The notes: generated by a model not told the origin, from the letters alone. Positions 24,241 to 34,392 are shown, numbered from the stretch's first letter. The stretch: DNA of 44,176 bases from an uncultured Blautia sp. (GCA_934394545.1 CAKRRG010000017.1:1-44176); one strand, 5' to 3'. Numbers and translations are program-made.

Positions 24241-25857
24241 ATGAAGCTCACTTTTATTGGGGCAACACATGAAGTTACGGGAAGCTGCTATTATCTGGAA
24301 GCTGCCGGAAAAAAATTTCTTGTGGATTGCGGAATGGAACAGGGACCTGATTATTATGAAAATAAAGAAATTCCTGTGTCTCCAGGAGAACTGGATTTCG
24401 TGCTTTTGACCCATGCACATATGGATCATTCAGGAAACCTTCCTGCAATTTATGCAAAAGGTTTTAAAGGACCTATTTATGCAACTGAGGCAACCTGTAA
24501 TCTTTGTGATATCATGCTGCGAGACAGTGCTCATATTCAGATGTTTGAGGCCGAGTGGCGTAACCGTAAGGCGAAAAGACAGGGAAAACCAGAATTTGTG
24601 CCAGCCTATACCATGGAAGATGCACTTGGAGTTATCCGTAATTTTGTTGGTTGTCCGTATGAGTCGGCTGTTATTCTTGGGGATGGGATCAGAGTAAAAT
24701 TTATTGATGCAGGTCATCTTCTGGGCTCCAGTAGTATTGAAGTGAATATCTGTGAAGATGGCACAGAAAAGACGATTGTATTCTCCGGAGATATTGGAAA
24801 CAAAGCTCAGCCATTGATAAAAGATCCTGTGTATATAAAAAAAGCAGATTATGTAGTAATGGAATCCACATATGGAGACAGAAGCCATGGAGAGAGACCA
24901 GACCATGTAAAGCTTCTTGCGCAGATTATCCAGGAAACATTTGACAGAGGCGGTAATGTAGTAATTCCGTCTTTTGCAGTGGGAAGAACACAGGAAATGT
25001 TGTATTTTATACGTCAGATTAAGGCAGAAGGTCTGATTCACGGACATGGTAATTTTAAAGTGTTTGTAGACAGCCCTCTTGCATGCGAAGCAACTAATAT
25101 TTTCGGGCAGCATAAATATGACTGCTTTGATGAGGAAGCACTGGAACTTATCCAAAAAGGAATCAATCCTATCAGCTTTCCGGGATTGAAGACATCTGTA
25201 ACTTCCGAAGATTCAAGAGCGATTAATTTTGACGATGAGTGCAAGGTGATCATTTCTGCCAGCGGAATGTGTGATGCGGGAAGAATTAAGCATCATCTGA
25301 AACATAATCTTTGGCGTGAAGACAGTACAATTCTTTTTGTAGGATATCAGGCTGTGGGAACTCCAGGCCGTGCACTTCTGGAGGGTGCGCAGGAAATTAA
25401 GTTATTTGGAGAGCCGGTCCATGCTGCAGCAAAAATTTGCCAAATGTCTGGAATTAGTGGACACGCAGATGTTAATGGATTGATAGACTGGATAAATGCC
25501 TTTGAAGAGAAGCCTAAAAAGGTTTTTGTCACTCATGGAGAAGACAGTGTAACGGAACTGTTTTCAGCGAGATTACGTGACGAAATGGGATATGATTCCT
25601 ATGCGCCCTTTAGTGGAACTGAATTTGATCTTGCTACGGGTGAATTTCTATATAAAGCAGAAGGAATTAAGATCCAGAAGCCTTCAGTTGTACAGAAAGC
25701 GTCAAAAGCAGCAAGAGTATATGAAAAACTTCTTGCACTTGGATACCGTCTATTGTCTGTTATTCGCAAGAATGAAGGTTGTGCAAACAAAGATTTGGAA
25801 AAATTCTCCAGAGATGTCCAGTCCCTGTGCGATAAATGGGACAGAACTGATTTATAA
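24241..25857 (+). CDS. Metallo-beta-lactamase/beta-CASP RNA-processing family hydrolase
   Basis: The 538 residues show the complete metallo-beta-lactamase motifs (THAHMDHSG near residue 60, DAGHLLGSS, FSGDIG) with an inserted beta-CASP domain (about 210-340, including DSPLACEATN) and the C-terminal RMMBL motif (SGISGHADVNG, FVTHGE). Members related to the archaeal and eukaryal CPSF73 line act as RNA endo- or exonucleases. About 75 C-terminal residues beyond RMMBL are an extension. GGGGGG stands upstream of the ATG, and the previous gene is 22 bases away. Confidence 0.85.
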   Translation: MKLTFIGATHEVTGSCYYLEAAGKKFLVDCGMEQGPDYYENKEIPVSPGELDFVLLTHAHMDHSGNLPAIYAKGFKGPIYATEATCNLCDIMLRDSAHIQMFEAEWRNRKAKRQGKPEFVPAYTMEDALGVIRNFVGCPYESAVILGDGIRVKFIDAGHLLGSSSIEVNICEDGTEKTIVFSGDIGNKAQPLIKDPVYIKKADYVVMESTYGDRSHGERPDHVKLLAQIIQETFDRGGNVVIPSFAVGRTQEMLYFIRQIKAEGLIHGHGNFKVFVDSPLACEATNIFGQHKYDCFDEEALELIQKGINPISFPGLKTSVTSEDSRAINFDDECKVIISASGMCDAGRIKHHLKHNLWREDSTILFVGYQAVGTPGRALLEGAQEIKLFGEPVHAAAKICQMSGISGHADVNGLIDWINAFEEKPKKVFVTHGEDSVTELFSARLRDEMGYDSYAPFSGTEFDLATGEFLYKAEGIKIQKPSVVQKASKAARVYEKLLALGYRLLSVIRKNEGCANKDLEKFSRDVQSLCDKWDRTDL

Positions 25858-25884
25858 ATAGATATAAACATTTCCGCAAAAAAA

Positions 25885-25909
25885 TCCCCCGGAATATATA
25901 TCCGGGGGA
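25885..25909. terminator. Terminator between convergent genes
   Basis: TCCCCCGGA (25885-25893), loop ATATATA, TCCGGGGGA (25901-25909). On the minus strand a T-run follows the stem, so it best serves the TSCPD gene ending at 25915; it probably also stops transcripts of the beta-CASP gene. Confidence 0.8.
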
Positions 25910-25914
25910 AAGCA

Positions 25915-26157
25915 TTATGAAAGAGATTCTTTTAATGCTGTGGCAAGCTGATCCGGACATGAAGTGGGTCTGCTTCCACATTTGATTCCCTCCAGACGTG
26001 TAATAACTTCTTTGGCAGGCATGCCTTCTACCAGTTTGGCAACACCCTGTGTATTGCCGGAACATCCACCGATAAATTTTACATTGTGAACTCTCTGTTC
26101 ATCGTCAAGCTCATATTGGATTGCCATAGAGCAAACACCTTTTGTTTTATATTCCAT
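25915..26157 (-). CDS. TSCPD domain protein (TIGR03905-like)
   Basis: An 80-residue protein with the motifs FIGGCSGNTQGV and IKCGSRPTSCPDQLA, the TSCPD signature found as a free-standing protein in Clostridia and at the C-terminus of some ribonucleotide reductases. The conserved cysteines (in GGCSGN, KCGS and TSCPD) suggest metal or nucleotide binding, but the function is not settled. AGGAGG-like sequence precedes the ATG. Monocistronic, with its own terminator. Confidence 0.85.
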   Translation of the reverse strand: MEYKTKGVCSMAIQYELDDEQRVHNVKFIGGCSGNTQGVAKLVEGMPAKEVITRLEGIKCGSRPTSCPDQLATALKESLS

Positions 26158-26254
26158 TGTTTTTTCCTCCTGTTGTTTTTATAAAATCAGATCTGTGAAC
26201 AAATCTTTCTTTATTATAACAGAACATAATATAAGTTTCCATTCTAAAATTAAG

Positions 26255-26283
26255 TTGGATATAGGAAGAAGTTTTGGTATAAT
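26255..26283 (+). promoter_or_regulatory. Promoter of mtnN
   Basis: TTGGAT (26255-26260) and a perfect TATAAT (26278-26283) are 17 bases apart, 58 bases before the mtnN ATG. It is one of the best sigma-A-type promoters in the window. Confidence 0.75.
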
Positions 26284-26340
26284 ACTAGATGGAGAATCAG
26301 TTTGTTATCAAATCAGAGATGAAATATAGGAGAATATCAA

Positions 26341-27042
26341 ATGAAAACAATCGGTATTATCGGTGCAATGGAAGTTGAAATTGCAATTTTGAAAGAAAAG
26401 ATGGAAGACGTGAGAATTATTAAGAAGGCTTCTATGGATTTTTATGAGGGAACCCTGAATGGAAGAAAGGTTGTAGTTGTACGTTCGGGAATTGGTAAAG
26501 TAAATGCAGGTATTTGTGCCCAAATTCTGATAGATATGTTTTCGGTTGATGCAATCATCAATACGGGAATTGCAGGAAGCCTGAATAAAGATATTAATAT
26601 TGGAGATATTGTTCTTTCTACAGATGTTGTACAGCATGATATGGATGCGACAGGCTTTGGATACAAAAAGGGGCAGATTCCCCAGATGCCGGTATTTTGC
26701 TTTCAGGCTGATGAGGGACTTCGTAAGCTTGCAGAAGAAGCATGCAAGGAAGTGAACCCGGATATTCAGGTGTTTGAGGGAAGAATTGCTTCAGGTGATC
26801 AGTTTGTGTGCGATCAGGAGGTAAAGAACAGAATCGTAACGGAATTTTCAGCATATGCTACAGAAATGGAAGGAGCAGCAATCGGACAGGCTGCTTATCT
26901 GAATGAGATTCCATTCCTTGTTATCCGTGCAATTTCTGATAAAGCTGATGGAAGTGCACAGATGGATTATAGTGAATTTGAAAAAGCTGCTGTGGAACAC
27001 AGTGTAAAGCTTACGCTTAGTATGCTGACAAAGCTGGCATGA
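26341..27042 (+). CDS. mtnN: 5'-methylthioadenosine/S-adenosylhomocysteine nucleosidase
   Basis: The 233 residues match MTA/SAH nucleosidase along the full length: start MKTIGIIGAMEVEIAIL, GIGKVNAGICAQ, the substrate-binding ATEMEGAAIGQAA (with conserved Met-Glu) and the catalytic Asp in RAISDKADG. It splits MTA and SAH to adenine and the thioribose or ribosyl-homocysteine, recycling the products of methyltransferases; a methyltransferase gene lies two genes downstream. A clear promoter stands before it. Confidence 0.95.
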   Translation: MKTIGIIGAMEVEIAILKEKMEDVRIIKKASMDFYEGTLNGRKVVVVRSGIGKVNAGICAQILIDMFSVDAIINTGIAGSLNKDINIGDIVLSTDVVQHDMDATGFGYKKGQIPQMPVFCFQADEGLRKLAEEACKEVNPDIQVFEGRIASGDQFVCDQEVKNRIVTEFSAYATEMEGAAIGQAAYLNEIPFLVIRAISDKADGSAQMDYSEFEKAAVEHSVKLTLSMLTKLA

Positions 27043-27121
27043 TTTTTGGCATATCGTATGAGGATAGAGCTGGTTATATGGTGAATGGTGACCTGATTTA
27101 TAGGAAACGCATATACTGGTA

Positions 27122-27535
27122 GTGAAATGGAAAAGGAATCAGATTGCTGATATGATATATAAAGAGTTTTGTCCGTTTTATACAAGCTATGCAAATCCCT
27201 TACTATACAGAGGAGAAATGGAACAGGAAGAAGAGTTTTTCCTGATGAAATCCTATTATCCTGCAACTGCCAGAAAAATTCAGGAAAAGATAGAGGAAGA
27301 GTGTGAACTTCTGGACTATGAAGGCAGCAGGCTTTATGATGAGTATCCGGATCGCTATATGTTATATCATCTGGCTCACAAGGTTATGGATGAAGTGAAA
27401 ACGGAGACCGATGTGGAAGCAATGTCTGACGGATTGCTGGGAGACTTGGTAGAAGTACTCCTTTTTCATGAGATTTCAAGAAGACGCTGCAGAAGAAGAC
27501 GATGTAGGGCTAAAACGAGTAATTACAGAATATAA
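27122..27535 (+). CDS. Uncharacterised 137-residue protein with Arg/Cys-rich tail
   Basis: I do not recognise a family. The start is uncertain: GTG 27122 or the ATG about 10 codons later, each with only a distant purine-rich stretch. The body is helical and acidic (EEECELLDYEGSRLYDEYPDRYMLYHLAHKV); the end is strongly basic (SRRRCRRRRCRAKTSNYRI), which may bind nucleic acid or be a disordered tail. It lies between mtnN and the methyltransferase on the same strand with short gaps, so probably in one operon. Confidence 0.5.
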   Translation: MKWKRNQIADMIYKEFCPFYTSYANPLLYRGEMEQEEEFFLMKSYYPATARKIQEKIEEECELLDYEGSRLYDEYPDRYMLYHLAHKVMDEVKTETDVEAMSDGLLGDLVEVLLFHEISRRRCRRRRCRAKTSNYRI

Positions 27536-27558
27536 AAGAAAAACTAATATAATTGGAT

Positions 27559-28773
27559 ATGAAAACAATAGATGAATATTTAGAAGAACAGATTAATGAA
27601 CAGCTTAACCAGGCTGTCTTAAGCGGCAGCAGAGGGGATGGTCCATCGAAGGTAAAGATTCGCCCGGTAGAGATTAAGGGCCAGATCATGTATCAGGCCT
27701 CTGAGACAGTAGGTACCAAGGTACTTCACAAAAATTATCCAAGAGAAGCTCTGATCCGGTATTTGAAGACAGAGTTACAGTATAATTTTTCACAGCTTCA
27801 AGCCAGCGGGATGGCGCTGGAGGGAACTGTTCTGGTGAGCAAGAAAGGTAAAATGACAATAAAGACCAGACGTCATCCCAGTAATTTATGCGGAAACAAG
27901 CTGAAACCAGAAGAAGACAAGTTGTCCCAGGCTGGAGAGAAAATACAGATTCTGGCGCATAACCGGGTGAAGCAGTACATTCTCAAGGAGAATATCCCAG
28001 TACCATTTTTGGTGGATCTGGGGGTTATGAATAAAGAGGGCAGGGTTATTACCCAGAAATATGATAAATTCAGGCAAATAAATAGATTTTTGGAATTCAT
28101 ACAGGATATTCTGCCAAAGCTGGAGCAGCAAAGAGAAGTAACGATACTGGATTTTGGCTGCGGGAAATCTTATCTTACATTTGCTATGTACTATTATTTG
28201 AGAGAACTGAAGGGCTATGATGTGAATATTATTGGCCTGGATCTGAAAGCTGATGTGATTCAGAAATGCAATAATCTTGCAATAAAATATGGATATGAGA
28301 AACTGCATTTTTATCAAGGAGATATTGCTGATTATGAGGGTGTCTCTTCTGTAGATATGGTAGTAACCTTGCATGCCTGTGATACAGCTACAGATTATGC
28401 TCTTGCAAAGGCTGTGGAATGGGGCGCAAAGGTCATTCTGTCAGTACCGTGCTGTCAGCATGAAGTGAACCGCCAGATAAAAAATGAAATGCTGGAACCT
28501 GTGTTGAAATATGGGATTCTGAAGGAACGTATATCTGCCTTGGTAACAGATGGAATTCGTGCGAACCTTTTAGAGAGTATGGGATATGAAACTCAGCTTC
28601 TGGAATTTATAGATATGGAGCATACACCTAAGAATCTGCTTATCCGAGCGGTAAAGACAGGGAATAAGAAAGACGGGAAAAAGACTACGGAGCTTATGGA
28701 TGCATTACATATAAGCCTGACTTTGGACAGACTTCTGGCTGTGTATTCAGAAAATTTAGGGGAGAAAAAATGA
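27559..28773 (+). CDS. Class I SAM-dependent methyltransferase (Methyltransf_32-like)
   Basis: A 404-residue protein. An N-terminal domain (1-150) with basic segments precedes a Rossmann methyltransferase domain: motif I LDFGCGKSYLTFAMYY (about residue 195), acidic residue in GLDLK, VVTLHACDTATDYAL and SVPCCQHEVNRQ. The LHACD and PCCQHE motifs match the group that includes eukaryotic GSTCD/METTL25-like proteins; the substrate is unknown, perhaps RNA. The start is placed at ATG 27559; TTG 27553 is in frame and neither has a good ribosome binding site. It overlaps the next gene by 4 bases (ATGA). Confidence 0.8.
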   Translation: MKTIDEYLEEQINEQLNQAVLSGSRGDGPSKVKIRPVEIKGQIMYQASETVGTKVLHKNYPREALIRYLKTELQYNFSQLQASGMALEGTVLVSKKGKMTIKTRRHPSNLCGNKLKPEEDKLSQAGEKIQILAHNRVKQYILKENIPVPFLVDLGVMNKEGRVITQKYDKFRQINRFLEFIQDILPKLEQQREVTILDFGCGKSYLTFAMYYYLRELKGYDVNIIGLDLKADVIQKCNNLAIKYGYEKLHFYQGDIADYEGVSSVDMVVTLHACDTATDYALAKAVEWGAKVILSVPCCQHEVNRQIKNEMLEPVLKYGILKERISALVTDGIRANLLESMGYETQLLEFIDMEHTPKNLLIRAVKTGNKKDGKKTTELMDALHISLTLDRLLAVYSENLGEKK

Positions 28774-31220
28774 TCAAATTTTTACGTAAAGCAGTGATTC
28801 TCCTGTTTATTTTTGTACTTGGTGTAGCAGGAAGCTCTTTTTTGCTGAATAGTGAGACTACGGATGACCGTTCTGATATGAATGATTCGGTTTTTCCTGA
28901 GGTAATGGTTAATTTTGATGGTAATTATGCAAACAGGATGTATGGATATGCCCAGCCAATGCAGTCGGATTTTACAAGAGATAGCGTAACACCTATTGAT
29001 ACATCCAAGGAACTGTCTTTTGCTATAAACCCATATAATACAACTGTAAAGAGTTTATCATATGAAATACGCACTTCAGATGGAAGCAAAGTGCTTGAAA
29101 ATCGTAAGATTAAAAATCTGAGCAAGCAAGAGAGTTATTTGACAGCAACTATCAAGTTGAATAGTGATCTTTTGATGAACCAGGAGTATTCTTTACAGCT
29201 GTCTGTAGAGACAGATAAAGGAACTGCTTATTATTATACAAGAGTAGTTTCCAGATCCAATGTAAATACGGCACAATATGTGAAGTTTGTCTCAAGCTTT
29301 TATGAAAAATGCATGGACAAGGCTTCAGCAGAGGATTTAACTGCTTACTTGGAGCCGGATACATCTGATTCTACGATAAATTATACAGATATTGATATTA
29401 ATTCCACATTTTCTCAGATTAGTTGGGGCAATTTGAATCCGCAGATATACAGAAGTGGAATTCCGATAGTGAAGGATATTAATGAAACAACTGCAAGTTT
29501 GTCTATTGAGTACCAAATTGCGGCATCGGATGAAAATGGAAATCAGGAAATTTATGATGTGACAGAATTTTACCGAATGCGTTATACGGAAACCAGAATT
29601 ATGCTTCTCGATTTTAAAAGAAGTGCATCCCAGGTATTTACAGAAAATTCTATTAACATTTCTGATAAAGGGCTTCTTCTTGGAGTGAGAACTAAGAATG
29701 TGGAATACATGATGAACGAGAATGCTGGTATTCTTGCTTTTGTGCAGGAAGGAGATTTGTGGTCTTATTCACCAGATGATGGGAAATTTTCCAGAATCTT
29801 CAGTTTCAGAAAGGATACAGATGGAGACTTCCGAGATTCCAGATATCAGCATGATATTAAGATTATTCGGGTGGAAGATAACGGGGACGTAGATTTTGTT
29901 TTATATGGATATATGAATCGTGGAGTACGGGAAGGTTATTGTGGTATTTGTGTATATCATTACAGCAACGACCAGAATGTAGTAGAAGAGAAAGTTTTTA
30001 TTCCATCTACCGAATCCTACGAATTTTTGAAAGAGGATCTTGGTACGCTGTCCTATGTAAGCACGGAGAATTCCCTTTACCTGTTATTTGCCAAAAAGCT
30101 TTACAGAATAAATATTTCAGATGGTACCAGTGAGGTGCTGGATGAAGGAATAAGTACAGATGACTTCGCGGTTTCTGATACTGGTGCTCATGCCGCCTGG
30201 GTGATACAGGAGGGCGAAAGCGCAGGAAATATAAAAGAAATTGATTTTGAAACTCTGGAGACCAGAACTTTGGCACCGTCGCAGGGACAGTCTCTTATTC
30301 TGACTGGATTTATGAATGAAGATCTTGTTTACGGAATTGTGGTAGACGGAGATATAATTACAGATAGTAACGGTCATGATACAACCGGAATCCATACGGT
30401 CCGTATTGAAGGATTTGATGGAACGCTGAAGAAGGAATATCATCAAGATGGTCTATATGTAACGGATGTTACTATGGGAAATACTATGATGGAATTTGAA
30501 TTGTCCAAGAAGTCCAAGAAGGGATACAAGGTAGTAAGTAAGGATAATATACTGAACAATACAAAGGCTTCATCCAATACGGTGTCTGTGGAACTGGTCA
30601 GCAACTCAAGAACAGGAACTCAGGTGCGGCTGGCACTGGATGAGGAACCTGAAATACAGGAGCCGTTGGTGGTTTATGCTAAAATGAAAAATGTAAGAGA
30701 TGACAGTATTGTTCTGGACACCCAGATTCCAGAGGAAAATATTTATTATGTTTATGCCAAGGGTGGATTGGACAGTACTTTCACAGATCCGGCACTTGCG
30801 GTTTTGAGGGCAGATGAACAGACTGGTGTTGTACTGAATCGCGCCCAGCAATATGTGTGGGAGAGAGGCAATAAGAAGACGAAGCTGACTCTTAATCTGG
30901 AAGATATTCCAGAGGCAGTGAAGAACGCATCATTGGATGTGAAGGCACTGCAGGAGGCACTTGGGGACGAGGGTACGATTATTGATTTATCAGGCTGTAC
31001 CTTAGATAGTGTATTATATGAAATCAGTGCTCAGAGACCGGTAATTGCGAAAACAGGAGACGGCACCAGCGTAGTGATAGTGGGATATGATGAGTATAAT
31101 ACTTATTTATATGATCCTCAGAAAGAGGAAACATATCCATACGGTATGAATGACAGCACAGAATTGTTTGAAAAAGCTGGAAATATTTTTATCAGCTATA
31201 TAGAAAATATCAGCCATTAA
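28770..31220 (+). CDS. Large membrane-anchored extracytoplasmic protein, family not recognised
   Basis: An 816-residue protein with an N-terminal anchor (KAVILLFIFVLGVAGSSFLL, about 8-27) and a long extracytoplasmic part. The middle (about 300-560) is beta-rich with repeated turn-and-strand patterns like a propeller or beta-sandwich (LWSYSPDDGKFSRIFSF, LYRINISDGTSEVL). The C-terminal 100 residues resemble the second half of a C39-type papain-like fold (VVIVGYDEYNTYLYDP) but lack the catalytic Cys and His. No sorting signal follows. It is coupled to the methyltransferase by a 4-base overlap. It is probably a cell-surface protein; the role cannot be read from the sequence. Confidence 0.6.
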   Translation: MIKFLRKAVILLFIFVLGVAGSSFLLNSETTDDRSDMNDSVFPEVMVNFDGNYANRMYGYAQPMQSDFTRDSVTPIDTSKELSFAINPYNTTVKSLSYEIRTSDGSKVLENRKIKNLSKQESYLTATIKLNSDLLMNQEYSLQLSVETDKGTAYYYTRVVSRSNVNTAQYVKFVSSFYEKCMDKASAEDLTAYLEPDTSDSTINYTDIDINSTFSQISWGNLNPQIYRSGIPIVKDINETTASLSIEYQIAASDENGNQEIYDVTEFYRMRYTETRIMLLDFKRSASQVFTENSINISDKGLLLGVRTKNVEYMMNENAGILAFVQEGDLWSYSPDDGKFSRIFSFRKDTDGDFRDSRYQHDIKIIRVEDNGDVDFVLYGYMNRGVREGYCGICVYHYSNDQNVVEEKVFIPSTESYEFLKEDLGTLSYVSTENSLYLLFAKKLYRINISDGTSEVLDEGISTDDFAVSDTGAHAAWVIQEGESAGNIKEIDFETLETRTLAPSQGQSLILTGFMNEDLVYGIVVDGDIITDSNGHDTTGIHTVRIEGFDGTLKKEYHQDGLYVTDVTMGNTMMEFELSKKSKKGYKVVSKDNILNNTKASSNTVSVELVSNSRTGTQVRLALDEEPEIQEPLVVYAKMKNVRDDSIVLDTQIPEENIYYVYAKGGLDSTFTDPALAVLRADEQTGVVLNRAQQYVWERGNKKTKLTLNLEDIPEAVKNASLDVKALQEALGDEGTIIDLSGCTLDSVLYEISAQRPVIAKTGDGTSVVIVGYDEYNTYLYDPQKEETYPYGMNDSTELFEKAGNIFISYIENISH

Positions 31221-31258
31221 AGAAATAAAAAAATAAAGCAACAGGAAAGGATAAAGAC

Positions 31259-32749
31259 ATGTTAAGTGAAAGTATTAAAAAATTGGTACAGTACGGAATT
31301 GAGACAGGGCTGACTCCGGCCTGTGAGAAGAACTACACAACGAATCTTCTTCTTGATGTATTTAAGGAGGATGAGTACACAGAGCCGACAGAAGAATATT
31401 CCAATATTAATCTGGAAGAAGTTCTGAAAGAACTGTTGGATGAAGCAGTGGAACGTGGACTGATTCAGGATAGTGTGGTTTACAGAGATCTGTTTGATAC
31501 CAGACTGATGAATTGTCTTATGCCTCGTCCGGCCCAGGTTCAGAAGACTTTCTGGGAAAAATATGAGGAATCCCCGGAAAAGGCAACCGACTATTTCTAT
31601 AAATTAAGTCAGGACAGCGACTACATCCGTCGTTATCGTGTAAAAAAAGACCAGAAATGGAAGGTTGATTCTCCTTACGGAGAGATTGATATTACGATTA
31701 ATCTGTCTAAACCAGAGAAGGATCCTAAAGCCATTGCAGCGGCCAAGCTTGTAAAATCAAGCAGCTATCCAAAATGTCTTCTTTGCCCGGAAAATGAGGG
31801 CTATGCAGGACGTGCGAACCATCCGGCGAGAGAAAATCACAGGATTATTCCAATTACCATTAACGATAGTCCATGGGGACTGCAGTACTCTCCATATGTA
31901 TATTACAATGAGCATTGTATTGTTTTTAATTTTCAGCATACACCAATGAAAATCGAGAGAAATGCTTTTATTAAGTTATTTGATTTTGTAAAGCTTTTTC
32001 CGCATTACTTCCTGGGCTCAAATGCAGATCTTCCAATTGTAGGGGGATCTATTCTGAGTCATGATCATTTCCAGGGAGGACATTATACCTTCGCCATGGC
32101 AAAGGCTGAAATTGAAAAACATGTAACGATTCCCGGATATGAGGATGTAGAAGCGGGTATTGTCAAATGGCCGCTGTCTGTACTTCGTATCCGCCATAAA
32201 GATGAGAAGAAACTGATTGATCTGGCAACACATGTTTTGGAAGTCTGGAGAGGATATACAGATGAAGCTGCATTTATTTTTGCAGAAACAGATGGAGAGC
32301 CTCATAATACGATTACCCCAATAGCCCGTAAGAATGGGGATATGTATGAACTGGATCTGACTCTCAGAAATAATATTACAACAGAGGAAAATCCTCTTGG
32401 TGTATATCATCCACATGCACAGTATCACCATATTAAGAAAGAAAATATTGGTTTGATCGAGGTTATGGGACTTGCAGTTCTTCCTGCAAGATTAAAGGAA
32501 GAACTGGAACTTCTGGCTGAATACATTCTTGAGGGCAGGGATGTTGCTTCTAATGAGAAAATTGAAAAGCATGCTCAATGGGTAAAAGAATTCCTTCCGA
32601 AATATGATCATATTGATAAGGATAACATTGAAGAGATTCTTCACAAAGAAGTCGGAGATGTATTTGTCCATGTTCTGGAGGATGCTGGTGTTTATAAATG
32701 CACAGAAGAGGGCAGAGCAGCCTTTATGCGTTTTATTAACGCCCTGTAA
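31259..32749 (+). CDS. galT: UDP-glucose--hexose-1-phosphate uridylyltransferase, class 2
   Basis: A 496-residue class 2 GalT of Firmicutes, which swaps UMP between UDP-glucose and galactose 1-phosphate in the Leloir pathway; in gut bacteria related enzymes serve mucin-type sugars. Family features are the start MLSESIKKLVQYGIETGLTP, the CLLCPENEGYAGR segment, the HDHFQGGHYTFAMAKA motif with clustered His, and the C-terminal YHPHAQYHHIKKENIGLIEVMG. Length is normal. galK and galE are not beside it. It follows the surface protein gene after 38 bases. Confidence 0.95.
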   Translation: MLSESIKKLVQYGIETGLTPACEKNYTTNLLLDVFKEDEYTEPTEEYSNINLEEVLKELLDEAVERGLIQDSVVYRDLFDTRLMNCLMPRPAQVQKTFWEKYEESPEKATDYFYKLSQDSDYIRRYRVKKDQKWKVDSPYGEIDITINLSKPEKDPKAIAAAKLVKSSSYPKCLLCPENEGYAGRANHPARENHRIIPITINDSPWGLQYSPYVYYNEHCIVFNFQHTPMKIERNAFIKLFDFVKLFPHYFLGSNADLPIVGGSILSHDHFQGGHYTFAMAKAEIEKHVTIPGYEDVEAGIVKWPLSVLRIRHKDEKKLIDLATHVLEVWRGYTDEAAFIFAETDGEPHNTITPIARKNGDMYELDLTLRNNITTEENPLGVYHPHAQYHHIKKENIGLIEVMGLAVLPARLKEELELLAEYILEGRDVASNEKIEKHAQWVKEFLPKYDHIDKDNIEEILHKEVGDVFVHVLEDAGVYKCTEEGRAAFMRFINAL

Positions 32750-32796
32750 AATGTTCGAAACAGCTTCTTCCGAGACATGAAAGCAGAGGAGTGCTT

Positions 32797-34299
32797 ATGA
32801 GAAATAGAATAAGAAGAAAAAATAGGATTTTTTGGATGTTGTTGGCCGTGATGCTGATAGTTTCCGGTGTATCATTAAAAAATGACAGAAGCCCTGGCAT
32901 TGGAGGTGTCCAATCCGTACAGGCAGCTGCCAAGAGTGTAACTGCCCGCTTCTGGAGCACAAATGGAAAAAAATCTTATAATCAATTGCGGGTTAAAGTA
33001 AACTCTGGAAAGAAGATTAAGCTTCCGGCAGTTCCATCAATTACCGGTTACCAGAATCTGGGCTGGTCAACAAAGAAAAATGATACTCAGGCTATGTATA
33101 AAGCAGGAAAGTACATTCGTCTGAAGAAAAACATAAGCTTGTATGCAGTTCGGAAGAAAGTAGGTACTTATAAGGTATACTTCTATGATAGTAATGGTAG
33201 TGCCAGCAGTGTTTTTAAGAAGCTGAAAAAAAATGTTACCAAGAACGGATCTCTTATCCTGCCAGAGCTTCCGGTAAAAACCGGGTATGAAGCTGTAGGC
33301 TGGAGCACTGGCAAGAATGATTCTGAAGCAGTTTATACAGCGGGACAGAAGATTCGTGTGAAGAAAGCGCTGAAATTGTATGCCGTATATGAATCTTCGG
33401 AAATTTTTACAGTAACTCTTTGCAAGAATGATGGTACTATTTATCAGACTGTGGAAGTGCCATCTGGTACTTCCTACACACTTCCGTCTGTAAGAAATGC
33501 ATCTGGATATACTTTTATGGGATGGGATATTCAGCCCAGGAAGAGTGTAGCACCCCGCTATGAAGCAGGAGATGCGGTTACGGTAAGTTCTAATCTGACG
33601 CTTTATGCAGTTGTATTTAATCGTAGCAATGAAGAGGAACTGGAGATTGCTGATCTCATGGCTGCCAGTGGATGGAAGCTGGGAAATGGAAGCACCAGCC
33701 GGGGATATAATCATGTGATATTTGTAGGTGATTCCAGAACCTATCGTATGTGGATTACCTTGCAGAGAATGTTAGGTACAGATTCCAATGTTTTGCGGGA
33801 TATTGATTTTGTGTGCGCAGAGGGAAAAGGACTTGAATGGTTGAAAGCAGAAGGAATGAATTCTATTCTTTCTATTGCGGAACAGAATTATTCTGTGCTG
33901 AAGCCGACGGCTGTTATTTTTAATCTGGGAGTAAATGATCCGGGAAATGTGTATAATTACGTGGAATACTACCAGGAAATTGCCGGAAATCTTCAGAAGA
34001 AGAACTGTAAAATGTTTTTCATGTCTGTAAATCCAGTGAACAGCAAGACCATTGAGTATGAAAAAAGAAATGCGATCAGGAAGGAAGAAGTAATCCGCAA
34101 ATTTAATTCTATACTAAGCAGCAGCTTAAGCACCACATACAAGTATATCGATACGTATTCTTATCTGATGAACAATGGTTATGGAACCAATCTTGGTGGC
34201 GCAGGACAGGATGTAGCAATAGATGATGGACTTCATTTTACAACGAAAACCTACAAACGTATTTTTAAATTCTGTCTGGATTACCTTGCAATGCATTAA
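32797..34299 (+). CDS. Secreted SGNH/GDSL hydrolase with three InlB-type repeats
   Basis: A 500-residue protein with a signal peptide or anchor ([16 protein letters not shown]). Next come three repeats of the Listeria-Bacteroides (InlB B-repeat, Flg_new) type at about 45-220, each with GYxxxGWSTxKND, then a YxAG segment ending LYAV. The C-terminal SGNH hydrolase domain has [10 protein letters not shown] (nucleophile Ser), NLGVNDPGN (GxND) and DGLHFT (Asp and His). It probably deacylates or deacetylates a cell-surface or mucin glycan. The start is ATG 32797 because AGAGGAG (32785-32791) overlaps the alternative GTG 32791. Confidence 0.85.
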   Translation: MRNRIRRKNRIFWMLLAVMLIVSGVSLKNDRSPGIGGVQSVQAAAKSVTARFWSTNGKKSYNQLRVKVNSGKKIKLPAVPSITGYQNLGWSTKKNDTQAMYKAGKYIRLKKNISLYAVRKKVGTYKVYFYDSNGSASSVFKKLKKNVTKNGSLILPELPVKTGYEAVGWSTGKNDSEAVYTAGQKIRVKKALKLYAVYESSEIFTVTLCKNDGTIYQTVEVPSGTSYTLPSVRNASGYTFMGWDIQPRKSVAPRYEAGDAVTVSSNLTLYAVVFNRSNEEELEIADLMAASGWKLGNGSTSRGYNHVIFVGDSRTYRMWITLQRMLGTDSNVLRDIDFVCAEGKGLEWLKAEGMNSILSIAEQNYSVLKPTAVIFNLGVNDPGNVYNYVEYYQEIAGNLQKKNCKMFFMSVNPVNSKTIEYEKRNAIRKEEVIRKFNSILSSSLSTTYKYIDTYSYLMNNGYGTNLGGAGQDVAIDDGLHFTTKTYKRIFKFCLDYLAMH

Positions 34300-34363
34300 A
34301 AACAGCAGATCATAGTTCTGTTTACTTTACTCTTTCCTTTTTGTATGAACCACAAAAATATCC

Positions 34364-34392
34364 TTGCGCGAATAAAAGGAATAGTCTATACT
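34364..34392 (+). promoter_or_regulatory. Promoter of asnS
   Basis: TTGCGC (34364-34369) and TATACT (34387-34392) are separated by 17 bases, 47 bases before the asnS ATG. The leader is too short for a T-box and none of its motifs is present. Confidence 0.6.

Noticed and set aside
24430..25155. Minus-strand open frame of 241 codons
   Set aside because: It lies wholly antisense to the beta-CASP gene, whose motifs are complete.
33067..33714. Minus-strand open frame of 215 codons
   Set aside because: Antisense to the InlB-repeat region of the SGNH hydrolase gene; the open frame follows from repeated codon usage.
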